NCBI RefSeq assembly: GCF_046545555.1
Contig: NZ_JBHZTH010000002.1
Location: forward strand, 124,001-188,000
Source: Winogradskyella sp046545555
GTDB taxonomy: Bacteria; Bacteroidota; Bacteroidia; Flavobacteriales; Flavobacteriaceae
Length of the DNA: 64,000 bases
Reading direction: 5' to 3'
Shown here: piece by piece, positions 61,924 through 64,000 of the stretch
Layout of the letters: every line of letters starts with the position of its first letter
Position numbering within the stretch: position 1 is the first letter of the stretch
Made by a program: the position numbers and the translations under genes
Notes under the pieces: model-generated
The model's input: the letters and a program-made list of their open reading frames with translations, nothing else
What the model was told of the DNA's origin: nothing
Database searches by the model: none

Positions 61924-62730
61924 TTAAATCTTTTTTTTAATTATCCATAAATCTTGTGGAATCCAAGTTTTGTTATTAGAATTTTGTATAACATGCTCTA
62001 AGATTTGAGAAGTGTTAAATAAAGTTTCTACAAATGGTTTTGGGTGAAAAGCGGAGTAGGTGCGGTGGCCTTCTTTTACATTACCTCTTACAACTATTTG
62101 TCCGTTGTTATATTCCTTAAGTTCTGTGCTAGTTAATTTAACTTTAAAGTTATCACCTTGCATTGTTAGTAACATAATGCCTCCAGGTTTAAGTATGCGA
62201 TTCAATTCTTTAAACCAATCGAAATGCATTTGCTCAGAAAGATGCGTAAATATTGAGATGCCATAAATTACATCCATAGAATCAGAATCATAAGGTAAAT
62301 GCGCTTCTAATTCGTTTTTATTAAATTGTATTTTAGATAAGTTAGTTGAGCACCAATCTATTGATTTTGAATTGTAATCAGTTCCGAAAAAATTGCAATT
62401 ATTACCTATGATGTCTGGCATGTGTCTAATAACACGGCCTGGACCACATCCCCAATCTAAAATATTTTTGTTATTTAGTTCTATGTGTTTTTTAAAATAT
62501 TCAGAAAGCCAAATAGCCATCTTTAAGCCGCCATTATAATACTTATCATAATTTATACGAAACGACTCATACATTAAATAATCTGGAGGTAGCTTTATAG
62601 TAGGATGATTCTTTTTAAAGCTAGTATTTGCTCCAGAATTCTTAAACTTTTGAAAATAAAAACGAAGCTTATCCGTGAGATATATAAGACCTAATTGGCG
62701 AAGTATATTTGAGATTTTACCTTTTTTCAT
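61924..62730 (-). CDS. Class I SAM-dependent methyltransferase
   Basis: A 268-residue methyltransferase with motif I NILDWGCGPGRVIRHMPD and a FGTDYNSKSIDWC second strand. The N-terminal ~60 residues are basic and may be a targeting or binding extension. ILKPGGIMLLTM is the usual methyltransf_11 strand. Similar proteins are found in lipid or polysaccharide contexts, but no such genes are adjacent here. Substrate unknown. Confidence 0.9.
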   Translation of the reverse strand: MKKGKISNILRQLGLIYLTDKLRFYFQKFKNSGANTSFKKNHPTIKLPPDYLMYESFRINYDKYYNGGLKMAIWLSEYFKKHIELNNKNILDWGCGPGRVIRHMPDIIGNNCNFFGTDYNSKSIDWCSTNLSKIQFNKNELEAHLPYDSDSMDVIYGISIFTHLSEQMHFDWFKELNRILKPGGIMLLTMQGDNFKVKLTSTELKEYNNGQIVVRGNVKEGHRTYSAFHPKPFVETLFNTSQILEHVIQNSNNKTWIPQDLWIIKKKI

Positions 62731-62782
62731 GCGTTAGTCATCATAATTGATGCAATGACGGCAAATATAATATAATGCTTAA

Positions 62783-63256
62783 TTAATGCAGTTCTTCTAA
62801 CTGTAAATTGTAGTCGTATTGCAAATCTTCATGTAAAACGCTAATCTTTTTCTTAATGGATACTATTTGTCTCTCATACAAATTACTTAAAGTGGTATTG
62901 CGATGTATTGATGGTTTAAGTTCATTAAGACATTCGCAGAAATAGAGTAGGAGTTCTACTTCTGTTGTTTTTTTTAAAGAGTAGCGACTGTATACTCTAA
63001 TCTGTCTGAGGATTTTTCTTATTGTCTTTTTCATATAGAAATAACTATCTGAGTTAATGCCTTCAAAAAGTTCATCTAATGATAGCTTTACGCTTTCTAT
63101 ATATCCATCTTCATTATGTGCTTCAAACAATAAATAAGTGAGCAGCGCTTTGTTTTCTTTTTTAAATTTCCCTAAGCGTAAGCACAATTCTAGTAAGTCT
63201 TCTTTAGGTAAATGCTTTAGTTCCTTTTTTATGGTAACGATAGATTCAATCTTCAT
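62783..63256 (-). CDS. Conserved hypothetical protein
   Basis: I do not recognise a named family. The 157-residue protein is helical, basic and charged, with no signal peptide or membrane segment. It has a leucine-rich start (LKHLPKEDLLELCLRLGKF) and a long helix rich in Lys/Arg in the middle. It starts one base after the LytTR regulator stop, so it is probably co-transcribed with it. Confidence 0.65.
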   Translation of the reverse strand: MKIESIVTIKKELKHLPKEDLLELCLRLGKFKKENKALLTYLLFEAHNEDGYIESVKLSLDELFEGINSDSYFYMKKTIRKILRQIRVYSRYSLKKTTEVELLLYFCECLNELKPSIHRNTTLSNLYERQIVSIKKKISVLHEDLQYDYNLQLEELH

Positions 63257-63257
63257 G

Positions 63258-63947
63258 CTACAAATTTAAAGCTTTTAAAACGGTTTGCTTATAAGTTTGT
63301 CCAATAGGAATAACATGTGTATCTACTGTAATTTGATTGCCAGAAAGATGATTCATCTTATTAAGATTAATACTGAATGATTTATGTGTTCTAAGAAAAT
63401 GATGTGGTAAGCTTTCTATCAATTTTGAAAATGTACTATGCGTTGTAATTGTTTTAGTTTCTGTATGGACTTTTACGTAATCTCCAAAGGCCTCAACATA
63501 TTGAATGTCTTTGTAAAACACTTTATGTAAGGCTTTATTTTCCTTTAAGACCATAAAGTTATCTTCGCTTTGCGAGCTCTTGTTAGTATTTAGAACCTTG
63601 CCAATAGCAGATAGGAATCTTTCGTAGGCAATTGGTTTTAATAAATAGTCAGCAGCGTTAACTTCAAAACCTTCAACTGCGTATTGCGGATATGCAGTTG
63701 TAAAAATAACCTTTGGTGGATTGTTAAGTGTTTTGTAAAAATCTAAGCCAGATTGTTTAGGCATATTAATATCTAAAAATAATACGTCTATATGAGCATT
63801 AAGTTGTAGGTATTTAAAAGCTTCAGCTGCATTATTACAAGTGGCTTTTAACTCTAGTACTTCAGTTTCTTTTACAAAATGTTGAAGCACACGTTGAGAA
63901 GATAGTTCATCGTCTATAATTAAACATGTAATTTTCTTAAGCTTCAT
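63258..63947 (-). CDS. LytTR-family response regulator
   Basis: A 229-residue response regulator. The receiver (about 1-120) has DDE at the acidic pocket, phosphoacceptor Asp59 in FLDINMP, TTAYPQYA and LKPIAYE. The LytTR domain (about 140-229) contains VEAFGDYVKVHTE and FLRTHKSFSINLNKM. Its start overlaps the end of the upstream gene on the minus strand by 11 bases, and that gene appears to be its kinase. Confidence 0.94.
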   Translation of the reverse strand: MKLKKITCLIIDDELSSQRVLQHFVKETEVLELKATCNNAAEAFKYLQLNAHIDVLFLDINMPKQSGLDFYKTLNNPPKVIFTTAYPQYAVEGFEVNAADYLLKPIAYERFLSAIGKVLNTNKSSQSEDNFMVLKENKALHKVFYKDIQYVEAFGDYVKVHTETKTITTHSTFSKLIESLPHHFLRTHKSFSINLNKMNHLSGNQITVDTHVIPIGQTYKQTVLKALNL

Positions 63948-64000
63948 TGGTTATATTAAGTGTTACTTCAAACTGATCTTTTGATTCTTCAACTTTAAAT
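63937..64000 (-). CDS. Probable sensor kinase C-terminus (partial, runs off window)
   Basis: The minus strand is open from the window edge to a TAA at 63937-63939, encoding FKVEESKDQFEVTLNITNEA. The 11-base overlap with the LytTR regulator start and the beta-strand-like ending fit the last residues of a LytS-type histidine kinase. The kinase identity is inferred from position only. Confidence 0.5.
   Translation of the reverse strand, partial: FKVEESKDQFEVTLNITNEA

Overview
The window is about 64 kb of ordinary, gene-dense, AT-rich chromosome from a member of the Bacteroidota, almost certainly a marine-type Flavobacteriaceae. The evidence is: type IX secretion C-terminal tails on a GH16 laminarinase-like enzyme and a leucine-rich-repeat protein; LytTR two-component systems with propeller sensors; TAnnTTTG-like -7 promoter boxes; absence of Shine-Dalgarno sequences; and a DUF4294 gene. 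I found no rRNA, tRNA, CRISPR array, insertion sequence or prophage. No gene-free stretch exceeds 300 bases; the longest gaps (15463-15489 plus 15217-15315, 16885-17123, 24441-24663, 36155-36396) are described below or contain nothing I recognise.

Layout. 1-2719: a 5'-truncated sugar aminotransferase (possibly KdnA-like), then a secreted GH16 glucanase. 2716-10804 (minus): a cell-envelope and division run of tpx, dgkA-like, M15 peptidase, ftsK, lolA, lptG-like and a ribB with a decayed ribA domain. 10937-16884: pheT, a TlpA-like lipoprotein, an NTF2-like protein, a short gene remnant and an AtoE-type transporter. 17124-20962 (minus): miaE (its start lies in a perfect 3 x 26 bp tandem repeat), an amine oxidase and recG. 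21063-23920: M1 aminopeptidase and patatin. 24664-30844: a probable operon of a secreted LRR protein, a small secreted Cys-repeat protein, a propeller histidine kinase and a LytTR regulator. 30841-41902: FMN glutamate synthase-like protein, M20 hydrolase, UvrD/PcrA helicase, TsaC, Bcr/CflA exporter, DinB-like protein, ABC exporter and GNAT. 42089-45849: two divergent regulatory nodes (merC/Fur-family and HxlR/nitroreductase-SDR-2OG oxygenase). 45981-53409: APC permease, biotin-dependent acyl-CoA carboxylase genes (with a REP-like palindrome between two of them), PrsW, NUDIX and a class V aminotransferase. 53463-64000: M42 peptidase, DUF4294, hemolysin III, DinB-like, NTF2-like, four methyltransferases, DUF3095, DUF4268, ZIP transporter, and a second LytTR regulator whose kinase runs off the window edge.

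I do not see a dramatic new defence or mobile system. The observations most worth checking are: two palindromic operators interleaved with the merC and Fur-family promoters; a RibBA-like protein that has lost every zinc cysteine of its cyclohydrolase half; an orphan three-hairpin transcript candidate ending in a terminator at 17015-17110; the miaE start-codon triplication creating two five-codon upstream ORFs; the LRR/Cys-repeat/sensor-kinase operon; and very tight convergent gene ends, four of them with interleaved stop codons.
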